This document shows, piece after piece, positions 1 to 5,639 of a stretch of DNA of 6,108 bases. The stretch spans positions 1-6,108 of the forward strand of contig JAHEYM010000261.1 in assembly GCA_023251595.1 (NCBI GenBank), read 5' to 3'. Each line of letters starts with the position of its first letter. The stretch's first letter is position 1. Below the pieces are notes generated by a model that was not told where the DNA came from, ran no database searches, and saw nothing but the letters and a program-made list of their open reading frames with translations. This DNA comes from Bacteroidota bacterium. Its GTDB lineage: Bacteria > Bacteroidota > Bacteroidia > AKYH767-A > JABDAW01. The translations under genes were made by a program, and so were the position numbers.

Positions 1-186
1 ATACGTATATTTCACTTTTTGTTTTTCTGTCAACTGAACAGCATACTCCGAAGTCTTCGCCCTTTTTTTAGTTTGTCCATGCATTCCGGGAGGGTAGTTC
101 TTTTTTTCAAAGTATCTGTCGGGACCGAAAATCGGTTCTTTAAATCTTCGTGCAATTCTGGATTTTGGACCTGTATATCTTGCCAT
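1..186 (-). CDS. rpsD: Small-subunit ribosomal protein S4 (uS4), N-terminal part, cut by window edge
   Basis: S4 is a primary 16S rRNA binder that nucleates assembly of the 30S body; in many bacteria it also represses its own operon. Only the first 62 codons are present and the frame is still open at the left edge. The translation begins MARYTGPKSRIARRF and continues with a YPPGMHGQ motif (about residues 36-43) and a SEYAVQLTEKQK stretch (about 50-61), all typical of the S4 N-terminal domain. The cysteines that bind zinc in some S4 proteins are absent, so this is the zinc-free form, as I remember it for Bacteroidota. The start is the only ATG that gives the conserved MARYTGP opening. It lies 51 bases after the rpsK stop, in a spacer with a heptamer repeat and no Shine-Dalgarno sequence. 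In this phylum rpoA and rplQ would be expected next, outside the window. Confidence 0.97.
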   Translation of the reverse strand, partial: MARYTGPKSRIARRFKEPIFGPDRYFEKKNYPPGMHGQTKKRAKTSEYAVQLTEKQKVKYTY

Positions 187-201
187 CTTAAATATTCAAT
201 A

Positions 202-236
202 TTAATTGTTAATTATTAATTGTCAATTGTTAATTA
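202..236. repeat. Degenerate heptamer array in the rpsK-rpsD spacer
   Basis: Five consecutive 7-base units can be read on the plus strand: TTAATTG, TTAATTA, TTAATTG, TCAATTG, TTAATTA. On the transcribed strand the unit is CAATTAA or a one-base variant. The array fills most of the 51-base spacer and begins, in the direction of transcription, directly after the rpsK stop codon (238-240). It is the same unit as the cleaner array at 1220-1268, but with more variation. Its function is unknown. Confidence 0.85.
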
Positions 237-237
237 A

Positions 238-639
238 TTATACCCGACGTTTATTAGGTGGACGACATCCGTTATGCGGCATTGGCGTGATATCCACAAT
301 TTCCATGATTTCAATTCCACTTGCATGCAGCGTGCGCATCGCTGACTCTCTTCCTGCCCCAGGGCCTTTAACGAAAACTTTCACCTTCCTTAAACCCATG
401 TCGAATGCCACCTTGGCGCAATCTCCGGCTGCCATCTGGGCTGCGTAGGGAGTATTTTTCTTTGATCCTCTGAATCCCATTTTACCGGCTGAAGACCATG
501 AGATAACCTGCCCTGATTGATTCGTCAAAGCGATGATAATATTGTTGAAGGTCGCTGAAATATGCGCTTCACCAATGGTCTCAACCTTCACGATTTTCTT
601 TCGTACCTTGGTTGCAGGTGTTTGTGCAGTTGTTGCCAT
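238..639 (-). CDS. rpsK: Small-subunit ribosomal protein S11 (uS11)
   Basis: S11 sits on the platform of the 30S subunit near the mRNA exit and contacts 16S rRNA and S18/S21-type neighbours. The product has 133 residues, a normal length. After a lysine-rich N-terminus (about 1-18), the core carries SWSSAGKMGFRGSKKNTPYA (47-66), the family signature around VKGPGAGRESAMRTL (90-104), and the conserved end DITPMPHNGCRPP (116-128) followed by a basic tail ending RRV. The SSAGKMGFRGSKK and PHNGCRPP wording is as I remember it for Bacteroidota. It lies 24 bases after rpsM and 51 bases before rpsD. The leader before the ATG is AT-rich (TTAAATTATAAA) with no Shine-Dalgarno motif. The gene appears intact. 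Confidence 0.98.
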   Translation of the reverse strand: MATTAQTPATKVRKKIVKVETIGEAHISATFNNIIIALTNQSGQVISWSSAGKMGFRGSKKNTPYAAQMAAGDCAKVAFDMGLRKVKVFVKGPGAGRESAMRTLHASGIEIMEIVDITPMPHNGCRPPNKRRV

Positions 640-663
640 TTTATAATTTAATGAGTTCGATGA

Positions 664-1044
664 TTATCCTTTAGTTGCTACTTTTTTATTCGCCACTGTT
701 TTTCTTTTTCCCTTACGGGTACGACAGTTGTTTTTTGTTTTTTGACCACGGACAGGTAAACCCAAACGGTGTCTCATTCCACGGTAACAGCCAATGTCGA
801 TCAGTCGTTTGATGTTGAGTTGATTTTCAGATCTCAGTGCACCTTCAACTTTAATATTATCGTTGATGATTTGTCTGATCTTGGTCAACTCTGTATCGTC
901 CCATTCACTCACTTTCTTGTCCCAGTTTACCTGAGCTTCCGAAAGGATATTTTGAGCCGTTCGCCGACCGATACCATAGATATAGGTGAGTCCGATTTCG
1001 CCTCTTTTATTTTTTGGTAAATCAATACCTGAAATCCTTGCCAT
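664..1044 (-). CDS. rpsM: Small-subunit ribosomal protein S13 (uS13)
   Basis: S13 is in the 30S head, forms bridges to the 50S subunit and touches the P-site tRNA through its C-terminal tail. The product has 126 residues, the usual length. The N-terminal helix-two-turn-helix region covers about residues 10-60 (KNKRGEIGLTYIYGIGR at 11-27). The signature RHRLGLPVRGQKTKNN falls at 91-106, followed by the basic extension RTRKGKRKTVANKK that reaches toward the tRNAs. The start is set by the conserved MARISGIDLP opening. It is the only gene here with a reasonable Shine-Dalgarno-like leader (AGGA, see 1053-1056). It lies 36 bases after rpmJ, too short a spacer for an alpha-operon S4 control leader of the E. 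coli kind. Confidence 0.98.
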   Translation of the reverse strand: MARISGIDLPKNKRGEIGLTYIYGIGRRTAQNILSEAQVNWDKKVSEWDDTELTKIRQIINDNIKVEGALRSENQLNIKRLIDIGCYRGMRHRLGLPVRGQKTKNNCRTRKGKRKTVANKKVATKG

Positions 1045-1052
1045 TTTTTATT

Positions 1053-1056
1053 TCCT
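1053..1056 (-). promoter_or_regulatory. Possible ribosome binding site of rpsM
   Basis: On the transcribed strand AGGA lies 8 bases upstream of the rpsM ATG, in the context ACAGGAAATAAAAAATG. It is the only Shine-Dalgarno-like match at good spacing among the complete leaders in this window. Since the other genes lack such a site, the match may be chance in an A-rich leader. Confidence 0.35.
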
Positions 1057-1080
1057 GTTATTCGTTAATATTCAAATTAA

Positions 1081-1197
1081 TCAACCCTGACGCTGTTTAA
1101 AACGTGGATTTTTTTTGTTGATAACATAAAGACGTCCCTTCCGGCGCACGATTTTGCACTCGGGACTTCTTTTCTTTACTGCTGGTTTTACTTTCAT
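1081..1197 (-). CDS. rpmJ: Large-subunit ribosomal protein L36 (bL36), single-cysteine form
   Basis: L36 is the smallest bacterial ribosomal protein and binds 23S rRNA late in 50S assembly. The product has 38 residues: it starts MKVKPAVKKRSPECK, continues IVRRKGRLYVINKKNP and ends RFKQRQG. The IVRRKGR core and the KQRQG end are the L36 hallmarks. The zinc-binding set of classic L36 (three Cys and one His) is mostly gone: only Cys14 remains, the other positions being Ser11, Asn27 and a position near Phe33. This is the zinc-independent form and matches what I recall of Bacteroidota L36. The start is the only ATG giving the conserved MKV opening. The leader CAATAACATG has no Shine-Dalgarno motif. 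A 68-base spacer holding the heptamer array separates it from infA, and 36 bases separate it from rpsM. Confidence 0.96.
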   Translation of the reverse strand: MKVKPAVKKRSPECKIVRRKGRLYVINKKNPRFKQRQG

Positions 1198-1219
1198 TGT
1201 TATTGTAAATTGACAATCG

Positions 1220-1268
1220 TTAATTGTTAATTGTTAATTGTTAATTGTTAATTGTTAATTGTTAATTA
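1220..1268. repeat. Heptamer tandem array in the infA-rpmJ spacer
   Basis: Six perfect tandem copies of TTAATTG (plus strand) run from 1220 to 1261, followed by a variant copy TTAATTA at 1262-1268 whose last three bases are the infA stop codon read on the other strand. Further decayed units may continue to the left (TAAATTG at 1206-1212). On the transcript the unit is CAAUUAA. Because 7 is not a multiple of 3 and the unit contains TAA on both strands, the array has stop codons in all six frames. The same unit, more degenerate, is at 202-236. Confidence 0.95.
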
Positions 1269-1484
1269 TTTATATCTGAACACAATTCTTCCTTTTGATA
1301 AGTCATAAGGCGACAGTTCAACTTTCACCTTATCACCAGGGAGGATTTTAATGTAATTCATTCGCATTTTCCCTGAAATATGCGCTATGATTTCGTGACC
1401 ATTCTCCAATTCTGCTCTGAAGGTCGCGTTCGACAGTGCTTCAGTGATAACTCCATCCTGCTCTATCGATTGTTGTTTAGCCAT
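1266..1484 (-). CDS. infA: Translation initiation factor IF-1
   Basis: IF-1 occupies the A site of the 30S subunit during initiation and helps IF-2 and IF-3 place the initiator tRNA. With the start at 1484 the protein has 72 residues, exactly the usual bacterial length, and is a single OB fold (S1-like). Key stretches are FRAELENGHEIIAHISGKMR (22-41), NYIKILPGDKVKVELSPYD (43-61) and the end LSKGRIVFRYK. The frame stays open to an ATG at 1517, but that would add 11 residues (MNILVHSNRNC) with no family counterpart, so MAKQQSIEQ is the real start. The start codon overlaps the end of map by 8 bases, which suggests translational coupling. The stop codon is the first triplet of the heptamer array. 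Confidence 0.97.
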   Translation of the reverse strand: MAKQQSIEQDGVITEALSNATFRAELENGHEIIAHISGKMRMNYIKILPGDKVKVELSPYDLSKGRIVFRYK

Positions 1485-2295
1485 GCAGTTCCGGTTGGAG
1501 TGTACCAATATATTCATTTCTCACCGCCTCAATATATTCGAAAGTGGTTAAGATGTCCGCCTTTCCTGAGGTGATCGCAATTGTATGTTCATAATGTGCA
1601 GAAGGTTGATGATCTTTGGTTGCGACTGTCCAGCCATCTTTTGCTGTGATAATTTCTTTGTGCCCTTTATTAATCATAGGTTCAATAGCGAGGGTGAAAC
1701 CACTTTTCAACACAACACCATTTCCCTTTTTTCCATAATTCGGAACCTCTGGTTTTTCGTGAAGTTGTCTTCCTATTCCATGTCCGACAAGTTCACGAAC
1801 TACAGAATATCCGTGGCTTTCAACGTGTGTTTGGATTGCAGAAGATATATCAAGCAACCTGTTTCCCAAAACAGCTTTTTCAATTCCGAGCATCAGACTT
1901 TCTTTTGTCACTCTAAGCAGAGTCAGGATAGAAGGATTCACTTCCCCAATAGGAAAAGTGTAAGCCGAGTCCCCATGATATCCGTTCAAATAAACACCAC
2001 AATCGAAAGAGACAATATCACCTTCAACAATTACTCTTGGCCCGGGCATTCCGTGTACCACTTCATCGTTACATGAAATACAGGTAGAGTACGGATATGT
2101 TTTCCCATGAACCACATACCCTTTGAATGAAGGAACACCGGAATGATCCCGGATGAATTCTTCAGCCAGCTTGTCGAGCGACGCAGTAGTAATTCCAGGT
2201 CGGAGCGCACGAGCTATCTCTGCTATCGTTTTACCGACGAGCAGACAGCTTTTACGCATGAGCGCGATTTCCTCTTCCGTTTTTGAATATATCAT
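1477..2295 (-). CDS. map: Type I methionine aminopeptidase
   Basis: This cytosolic metalloenzyme removes the initiator methionine from nascent proteins after deformylation. The product has 272 residues, close to the 264 of E. coli Map, with the pita-bread fold and no N-terminal zinc-finger extension. All five metal ligands are visible: Asp98 (in SFDCG), Asp109 (in HGDS), His172 (in VGHGIG), Glu205 (in AIEPM) and Glu236 (in HYEHT). The substrate-contacting histidines His81 (VVHGMP) and His179 (LHEKP) are also present, so it should be active. A tail of about 25 residues follows the last strand and overlaps the infA start. It starts 2 bases after the secY stop. Its place between secY and infA is a common operon arrangement that pairs protein export and initiation with N-terminal processing. 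Confidence 0.98.
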   Translation of the reverse strand: MIYSKTEEEIALMRKSCLLVGKTIAEIARALRPGITTASLDKLAEEFIRDHSGVPSFKGYVVHGKTYPYSTCISCNDEVVHGMPGPRVIVEGDIVSFDCGVYLNGYHGDSAYTFPIGEVNPSILTLLRVTKESLMLGIEKAVLGNRLLDISSAIQTHVESHGYSVVRELVGHGIGRQLHEKPEVPNYGKKGNGVVLKSGFTLAIEPMINKGHKEIITAKDGWTVATKDHQPSAHYEHTIAITSGKADILTTFEYIEAVRNEYIGTLQPELHG

Positions 2296-2297
2296 GA

Positions 2298-3641
2298 TTA
2301 TGCCGGAGCAGTCATTTGTTGGGTTCTACCTTTGATTCTGCCGGATTTCATAAGCCCGTCATAATGTCTCATCAACAGATAACTTTCTATTTGTTGAAGT
2401 GTATCAAGCACTACACCTACAAGAATAAGAATAGATGTACCACCATAGAAGTGAGCGAAGTTGGTATTGATTCCCAGAAGAATTCCGAACGTTGGAAGGA
2501 TGGCAACAAACGCGAGGAACAAGGATCCGGGGAGTGTAATTTTTGACATTACATTATCGATAAACTCCGCAGTTTTTTTACCGGGTTTTATACCAGGGAT
2601 GAATCCACCATTACGTTTCATATCTTCTGCCATTTGATTTGGATTTACTGAAATAGCTGTGTAGAAGTATGTGAAAACGATGATCATAAGAGCGAAAGTG
2701 AAGTTGTACCAGAACGAAGTGAAATTCGTGAATGCAGCTCCAAACCCTTGCCATGCGGCAGATTCCGGGAAGAACTGTGCGACCGTAGAAGGAATAAACA
2801 TGATCGCCTGAGCGAAAATGATCGGCATTACACCTGCAGCATTTACTTTCAGAGGAATGTACTGACGAGCACCGCCATATTGTTTATTACCAACGATTTT
2901 TTTCGCGAACTGCACCGGAATCCGACGGGTTCCCTGAACCAGAAGTATCACGGTGATAATAACAAACATAAGCGCAATTAATTCGACAAGTAACACAACA
3001 AGTCCACCTTGTGTTGCACTAAGACGTGAGCGAATCTCATCACCGAATGAAGCGGGGAATCTGGCAATAATCCCGATCATGATAATCATGGAAATTCCGT
3101 TTCCTACGCCTTTATCGGTAATTCTTTCACCCAGCCACATCACGAAGATCGTCCCGGCAACCATAACCATGATTGAGATAAACCAGAATTCGACTGAATT
3201 ATTCATGATGGCTTCTGCTGAAGTAGCTCTGAGATTTACGAGATATCCGGGTGCCTGACCAGCGCAGATAAGTACGGTGAGATATCTTGTAATCTGATTG
3301 ATTTTCTTTCTCCCACTCTCACCTTCCTTTTGTAATTTCTGGAAGTAAGGAATAGCGATACCAAGCAACTGCACGATAATAGATGCAGAAATATAAGGCA
3401 TAATACCGAGTGCGAAAATCGATGCGTGTGAAAACGCACCTCCTGCGAACATATCAAGTAATCCGAGAATTCCTCCCGAAGTCTGATGTTGAAGTTTTCC
3501 CAACTGATTCGGATCAATTCCGGGAAGCACGATATGAGAACCCAACCTGTAGATCAACAGGAAGAGAAACGTGTTAATTAATCGAACACGCAGGTCTTCT
3601 ATCTTGAAGATATTCCGTATGGTCTGAATGAGGTTATTCAT
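2298..3641 (-). CDS. secY: Preprotein translocase subunit SecY
   Basis: SecY is the channel of the SecYEG translocon in the inner membrane; it passes unfolded preproteins outward and releases membrane segments sideways into the lipid. The product has 447 residues with about ten hydrophobic segments, roughly at 20-40, 72-93, 117-137, 151-171, 180-198, 213-236, 266-286, 309-331, 369-390 and 401-415. The plug region is near GLLDMFAGGAF (60-70), followed by the SecY signature around GIMPYISASII (79-89). The cytosolic loops that meet SecA and the ribosome carry GTRRIPVQFAKK (237-248) and RNGGFIPGIKPGKKT (343-357). The C-terminus has the GLMKSGRIKGR motif (429-439). The start overlaps the rplO stop as ATGA, a coupling arrangement; map follows after 2 bases. 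I see no truncation or internal damage. Confidence 0.98.
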   Translation of the reverse strand: MNNLIQTIRNIFKIEDLRVRLINTFLFLLIYRLGSHIVLPGIDPNQLGKLQHQTSGGILGLLDMFAGGAFSHASIFALGIMPYISASIIVQLLGIAIPYFQKLQKEGESGRKKINQITRYLTVLICAGQAPGYLVNLRATSAEAIMNNSVEFWFISIMVMVAGTIFVMWLGERITDKGVGNGISMIIMIGIIARFPASFGDEIRSRLSATQGGLVVLLVELIALMFVIITVILLVQGTRRIPVQFAKKIVGNKQYGGARQYIPLKVNAAGVMPIIFAQAIMFIPSTVAQFFPESAAWQGFGAAFTNFTSFWYNFTFALMIIVFTYFYTAISVNPNQMAEDMKRNGGFIPGIKPGKKTAEFIDNVMSKITLPGSLFLAFVAILPTFGILLGINTNFAHFYGGTSILILVGVVLDTLQQIESYLLMRHYDGLMKSGRIKGRTQQMTAPA

Positions 3642-4090
3642 CTCTTAACAATTTCGACTGTTCCACCTTGTGCTTCGATTGCAGATTTTGCTGTGGCAGA
3701 AACCGCGTGTATTTTAATAGTTAATGCTGTCGTTAGTTTCCCACGTCCTAAGATTTTGATCATATCATTTTTGGAAGCGAGACCGTTCGCGATAAGCACT
3801 TCTTTATCGATCGTAGTTATGTTTTTCAGTTTGGCAATATTCTCGAGTGAATCGAGATTAATACCTCTGAATTCTTTACGATTGATATTTGTAAAGCCGT
3901 ATTTGGGAAGTCTTCTTTGAAGAGGCATCTGCCCACCTTCAAAACCCACTTTAGACGAATATCCGGAACGCGATTGAGCACCCTTGTGCCCGCGCGTGGA
4001 TGTTCCTCCTCTTGTAGAACCCTCTCCTCTACCGAGTCTCTTGTTTTTTCTGACAGAGCCGGCTGCCGGTTTTAAATTACTGAGATTCAT
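3638..4090 (-). CDS. rplO: Large-subunit ribosomal protein L15 (uL15)
   Basis: L15 binds 23S rRNA in the 50S core and helps late assembly. The product has 150 residues, the usual length. The extended glycine- and basic-rich N-terminal arm lies at about 10-45 (RLGRGEGSTRGGTSTRGHKG at 18-37), followed by GFEGGQMPLQRRLPKYGF (49-66). The C-terminal fold carries KILGRGKLTTAL (112-123) and ends SAIEAQGGTVEIVKR. The start gives the conserved MNLSNLKPAAGS opening and lies 38 bases after rpsE in an A-rich leader (AACAAAAAATATG) without a Shine-Dalgarno motif. rpmD (L30) would normally precede this gene but is missing. The stop codon overlaps the secY start by 4 bases. Confidence 0.98.
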   Translation of the reverse strand: MNLSNLKPAAGSVRKNKRLGRGEGSTRGGTSTRGHKGAQSRSGYSSKVGFEGGQMPLQRRLPKYGFTNINRKEFRGINLDSLENIAKLKNITTIDKEVLIANGLASKNDMIKILGRGKLTTALTIKIHAVSATAKSAIEAQGGTVEIVKR

Positions 4091-4128
4091 ATTTTTTGTT
4101 CTTTATGATATATATATATCTAATCAGA
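4091..4128. other. rpsE-rplO spacer: expected rpmD (L30) gene absent
   Basis: In most bacteria with this operon, and in the Bacteroidota examples I remember, a gene of about 60 codons for L30 lies between rpsE and rplO. Here only 38 bases separate the rpsE stop from the rplO start, so no rpmD or recognisable remnant fits. The spacer contains an AT dinucleotide run (4108-4119) and an A-rich leader for rplO. The neighbouring genes are intact at both ends, so a clean deletion or an ancestral absence is more likely than a broken assembly. Confidence 0.85.
4108..4119. repeat. AT dinucleotide run upstream of rplO
   Basis: Twelve bases of strictly alternating A and T (six AT units) lie 17 bases upstream of the rplO start codon. 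On the transcribed strand they are followed by CATAAAGAACAAAAAAT and the ATG. A closely similar run lies before rpsH at 6058-6070. The run is self-complementary in RNA but weak, and I cannot assign a function. Confidence 0.9.
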
Positions 4129-4647
4129 TTATCCGTTAAAAACTTTCTCCAACTTTATACCACGATGTTGTGCAACTGTAATTGCATCACGCATTTTTGT
4201 AAGTGCGTCAATCGTTGCTTTCACAACGTTATGTGGATTTGATGAACCTTTTGATTTTGCGAGTACATCGGTAATTCCGACACTCTCCAAAACAGCACGC
4301 ATAGCACCACCCGCAATTACACCGGTACCGGGAGCAGCTGGTTTCAGATAAACGAGTGCACCACCAAACTTACCATATTGTTCATGTGGAACCGTGCCTT
4401 TATAGATCGGAACTTTCACCAGGTTTTTCTTTGCATCATCAACACCTTTCGATACTGCATCGGTCACCTCTTTTGCTTTTCCGAGACCATGACCAACCAC
4501 ACCTTTCTCATCTCCTACCACGACGATAGCAGAGAAGGTGAATGCCCGTCCTCCTTTGGTTACTTTAGTTACTCTTTGTATTCCAACTAAACGATCTTTG
4601 AGTTCTATTTCGCTGGATTTTACTTTTTTTACGTTTGAGACTGCCAT
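4129..4647 (-). CDS. rpsE: Small-subunit ribosomal protein S5 (uS5)
   Basis: S5 lies at the mRNA entry side of the 30S subunit, where it takes part in decoding accuracy and mRNA unwinding. The product has 172 residues, a normal length. The N-terminal double-stranded-RNA-binding-like domain spans about 16-80, with VTKVTKGGRAFTFSA at 26-40 and GDEKGVVGHGLGKAKEV at 45-61. The C-terminal domain follows with PAAPGTGVIAGGAMRAVLE (103-121) and GSSNPHNVVKAT (134-145). The frame upstream is open back to the rplR stop codon but holds no ATG, GTG or TTG, so the ATG at 4647 is the only sensible start. A 54-base spacer separates it from rplR, and no Shine-Dalgarno motif is seen. It is followed directly by rplO, without rpmD. 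Confidence 0.98.
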   Translation of the reverse strand: MAVSNVKKVKSSEIELKDRLVGIQRVTKVTKGGRAFTFSAIVVVGDEKGVVGHGLGKAKEVTDAVSKGVDDAKKNLVKVPIYKGTVPHEQYGKFGGALVYLKPAAPGTGVIAGGAMRAVLESVGITDVLAKSKGSSNPHNVVKATIDALTKMRDAITVAQHRGIKLEKVFNG

Positions 4648-4701
4648 GAACAGGATAAAATTTGCAATTGTGTTATTTAGGTTGATTATCGTATTGAATG
4701 A

Positions 4702-5055
4702 TTAGAATTTGAGTCCGCCCTCGCGTGCACCTTCAGCGAGTGCTTTTACCCGTCCGTGATAGAGATATCCACCACGGTCGAAAACGCAGCTGGTCAGCCC
4801 TGCTTCTTTCGCTTTACCGGCAACAAGAACACCGACGAGTTTCGCACGTGTAACTTTATTAACCTTTTGACCCGCGATACTTTCGTCCGCTGAATTAGCC
4901 GAGATAATCGTTTTCCCACTTACATCATCGATCAACTGGGCATAGATCTGTTTGTTGCTGCGGAAAACAGATAAACGTGGATTAATCGCTGTTCCGGAAA
5001 CTGTTTTCCGGATTCTCATTCTTATTTTTTTTCTTCTTATTTCTTTCTTAACCAT
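4702..5055 (-). CDS. rplR: Large-subunit ribosomal protein L18 (uL18)
   Basis: L18 binds 5S rRNA together with L5 and joins it to the central protuberance of the 50S subunit. The product has 117 residues, typical for bacteria. A very basic N-terminal arm (KKEIRRKKIRMRIRK, 3-17) precedes PRLSVFRSNKQIYAQ (26-40); the C-terminal signature is FDRGGYLYHGRVKALAEGAR (92-111), with GGLKF at the end. The start lies 8 bases after the rplF stop; no Shine-Dalgarno motif is visible, so ribosomes may re-initiate from rplF. The gene appears intact. Confidence 0.98.
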   Translation of the reverse strand: MVKKEIRRKKIRMRIRKTVSGTAINPRLSVFRSNKQIYAQLIDDVSGKTIISANSADESIAGQKVNKVTRAKLVGVLVAGKAKEAGLTSCVFDRGGYLYHGRVKALAEGAREGGLKF

Positions 5056-5063
5056 GACTAAGA

Positions 5064-5618
5064 TTATTTTTTAGCTGCCGATTTTCCGGCTTTTCTACGA
5101 AGTACTTCTTTAGAGAATTTAATTCCTTTTCCTTTGTAAGGTTCAGGTGGTCTGAGCGATCTGATTTTTGCAGCAACTTGTCCGATGAGTTGTTTATCAC
5201 AACTTTCCAGTATGATCGTTGGGTTGGAACCTCTCTCAGTTTTTGTAACCACTTTTATTTCTTCGGGAATGTCGAATACGAAATGGTGAGAATAGCCAAG
5301 TACCAGATCAAGAAGTTGTCCCTGATTTGTCGCACGATAACCCACGCCAACCAATTCCTGTTGAATCGTGTAACCCTGGGTGACACCATGAACCATATTT
5401 GCAATTAATGCACGATAGAGACCATGCATTGCACGATAACGTTTATTATCCGAGCTTCTGGAAAAATGTACGACACCAGGCTCGATTTTAACTTCGATCG
5501 CGGGGTCGATCTTCTGGGTGAGTTTGCCCTTTTTTCCTTTCACGGTAACGACATGGTTAGCCATTGAAATTTCAACTCCTGCCGGAACAATTACCGGTTG
5601 TTTTCCTATCCTTGACAT
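5064..5618 (-). CDS. rplF: Large-subunit ribosomal protein L6 (uL6)
   Basis: L6 has two repeated domains and binds 23S rRNA near the factor-binding (sarcin-ricin) region of the 50S subunit. The product has 184 residues, slightly more than the 177 of E. coli because of a lysine- and alanine-rich tail. It opens MSRIGKQPVIVPAGVEI. Domain 1 ends near RAMHGLYRALIANMVHGVTQ (62-81). Domain 2 carries GVGYRA (91-96) and the L6 signature PEPYKGKGIKF (158-168). It starts 21 bases after the rpsH stop with an A-rich leader (AAGAAAAATAACATG) and no Shine-Dalgarno motif. rplR follows after 8 bases. Confidence 0.98.
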   Translation of the reverse strand: MSRIGKQPVIVPAGVEISMANHVVTVKGKKGKLTQKIDPAIEVKIEPGVVHFSRSSDNKRYRAMHGLYRALIANMVHGVTQGYTIQQELVGVGYRATNQGQLLDLVLGYSHHFVFDIPEEIKVVTKTERGSNPTIILESCDKQLIGQVAAKIRSLRPPEPYKGKGIKFSKEVLRRKAGKSAAKK

Positions 5619-5639
5619 GTTATTTTTCTTACGACGATA

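Noticed and set aside
187..237. A promoter for rpsD-rpoA in the AT-rich spacer
   Set aside because: I see no TTTG/TAnnTTTG pair at Bacteroidota spacing on the minus strand; the AT-richness is explained by the heptamer units.
1109..1116. A run of eight A on the transcribed strand within rpmJ, as a possible frameshift site
   Set aside because: It encodes the conserved NKKN stretch in frame, L36 is complete without a shift, and no downstream stimulatory structure or alternative product is apparent.
1199..1268. The heptamer array as a CRISPR, insertion-sequence end or transcription terminator
   Set aside because: There are no spacers between units, no terminal inverted repeats or target duplication, and no GC-rich stem followed by a T run; it is a plain short tandem repeat.
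1485..1517. An 11-residue N-terminal extension of IF-1 from an upstream ATG
   Set aside because: IF-1 proteins begin at MAK and are about 72 residues long; the extension would lie wholly inside the map coding sequence and has no counterpart in the family.
1585..2076. A 163-codon plus-strand open frame opposite map
   Set aside because: It lies entirely antisense to an intact, well-conserved map gene, has a cysteine- and phenylalanine-rich composition typical of shadow frames, and resembles no family I know.
2953..3258. A 101-codon plus-strand open frame opposite secY
   Set aside because: It is antisense to a conserved part of secY; its isoleucine- and threonine-rich translation mirrors the complementary codons of the membrane segments.
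3236..3517. A 93-codon open frame on the minus strand within secY, in another frame
   Set aside because: The secY frame is complete and conserved over this stretch; the alternative frame has no family features and no start signal.
4648..4701. A hidden small gene or relocated rpmD in the rplR-rpsE spacer
   Set aside because: The spacer is 54 bases, too short for L30, and the frame leading into rpsE holds no start codon.
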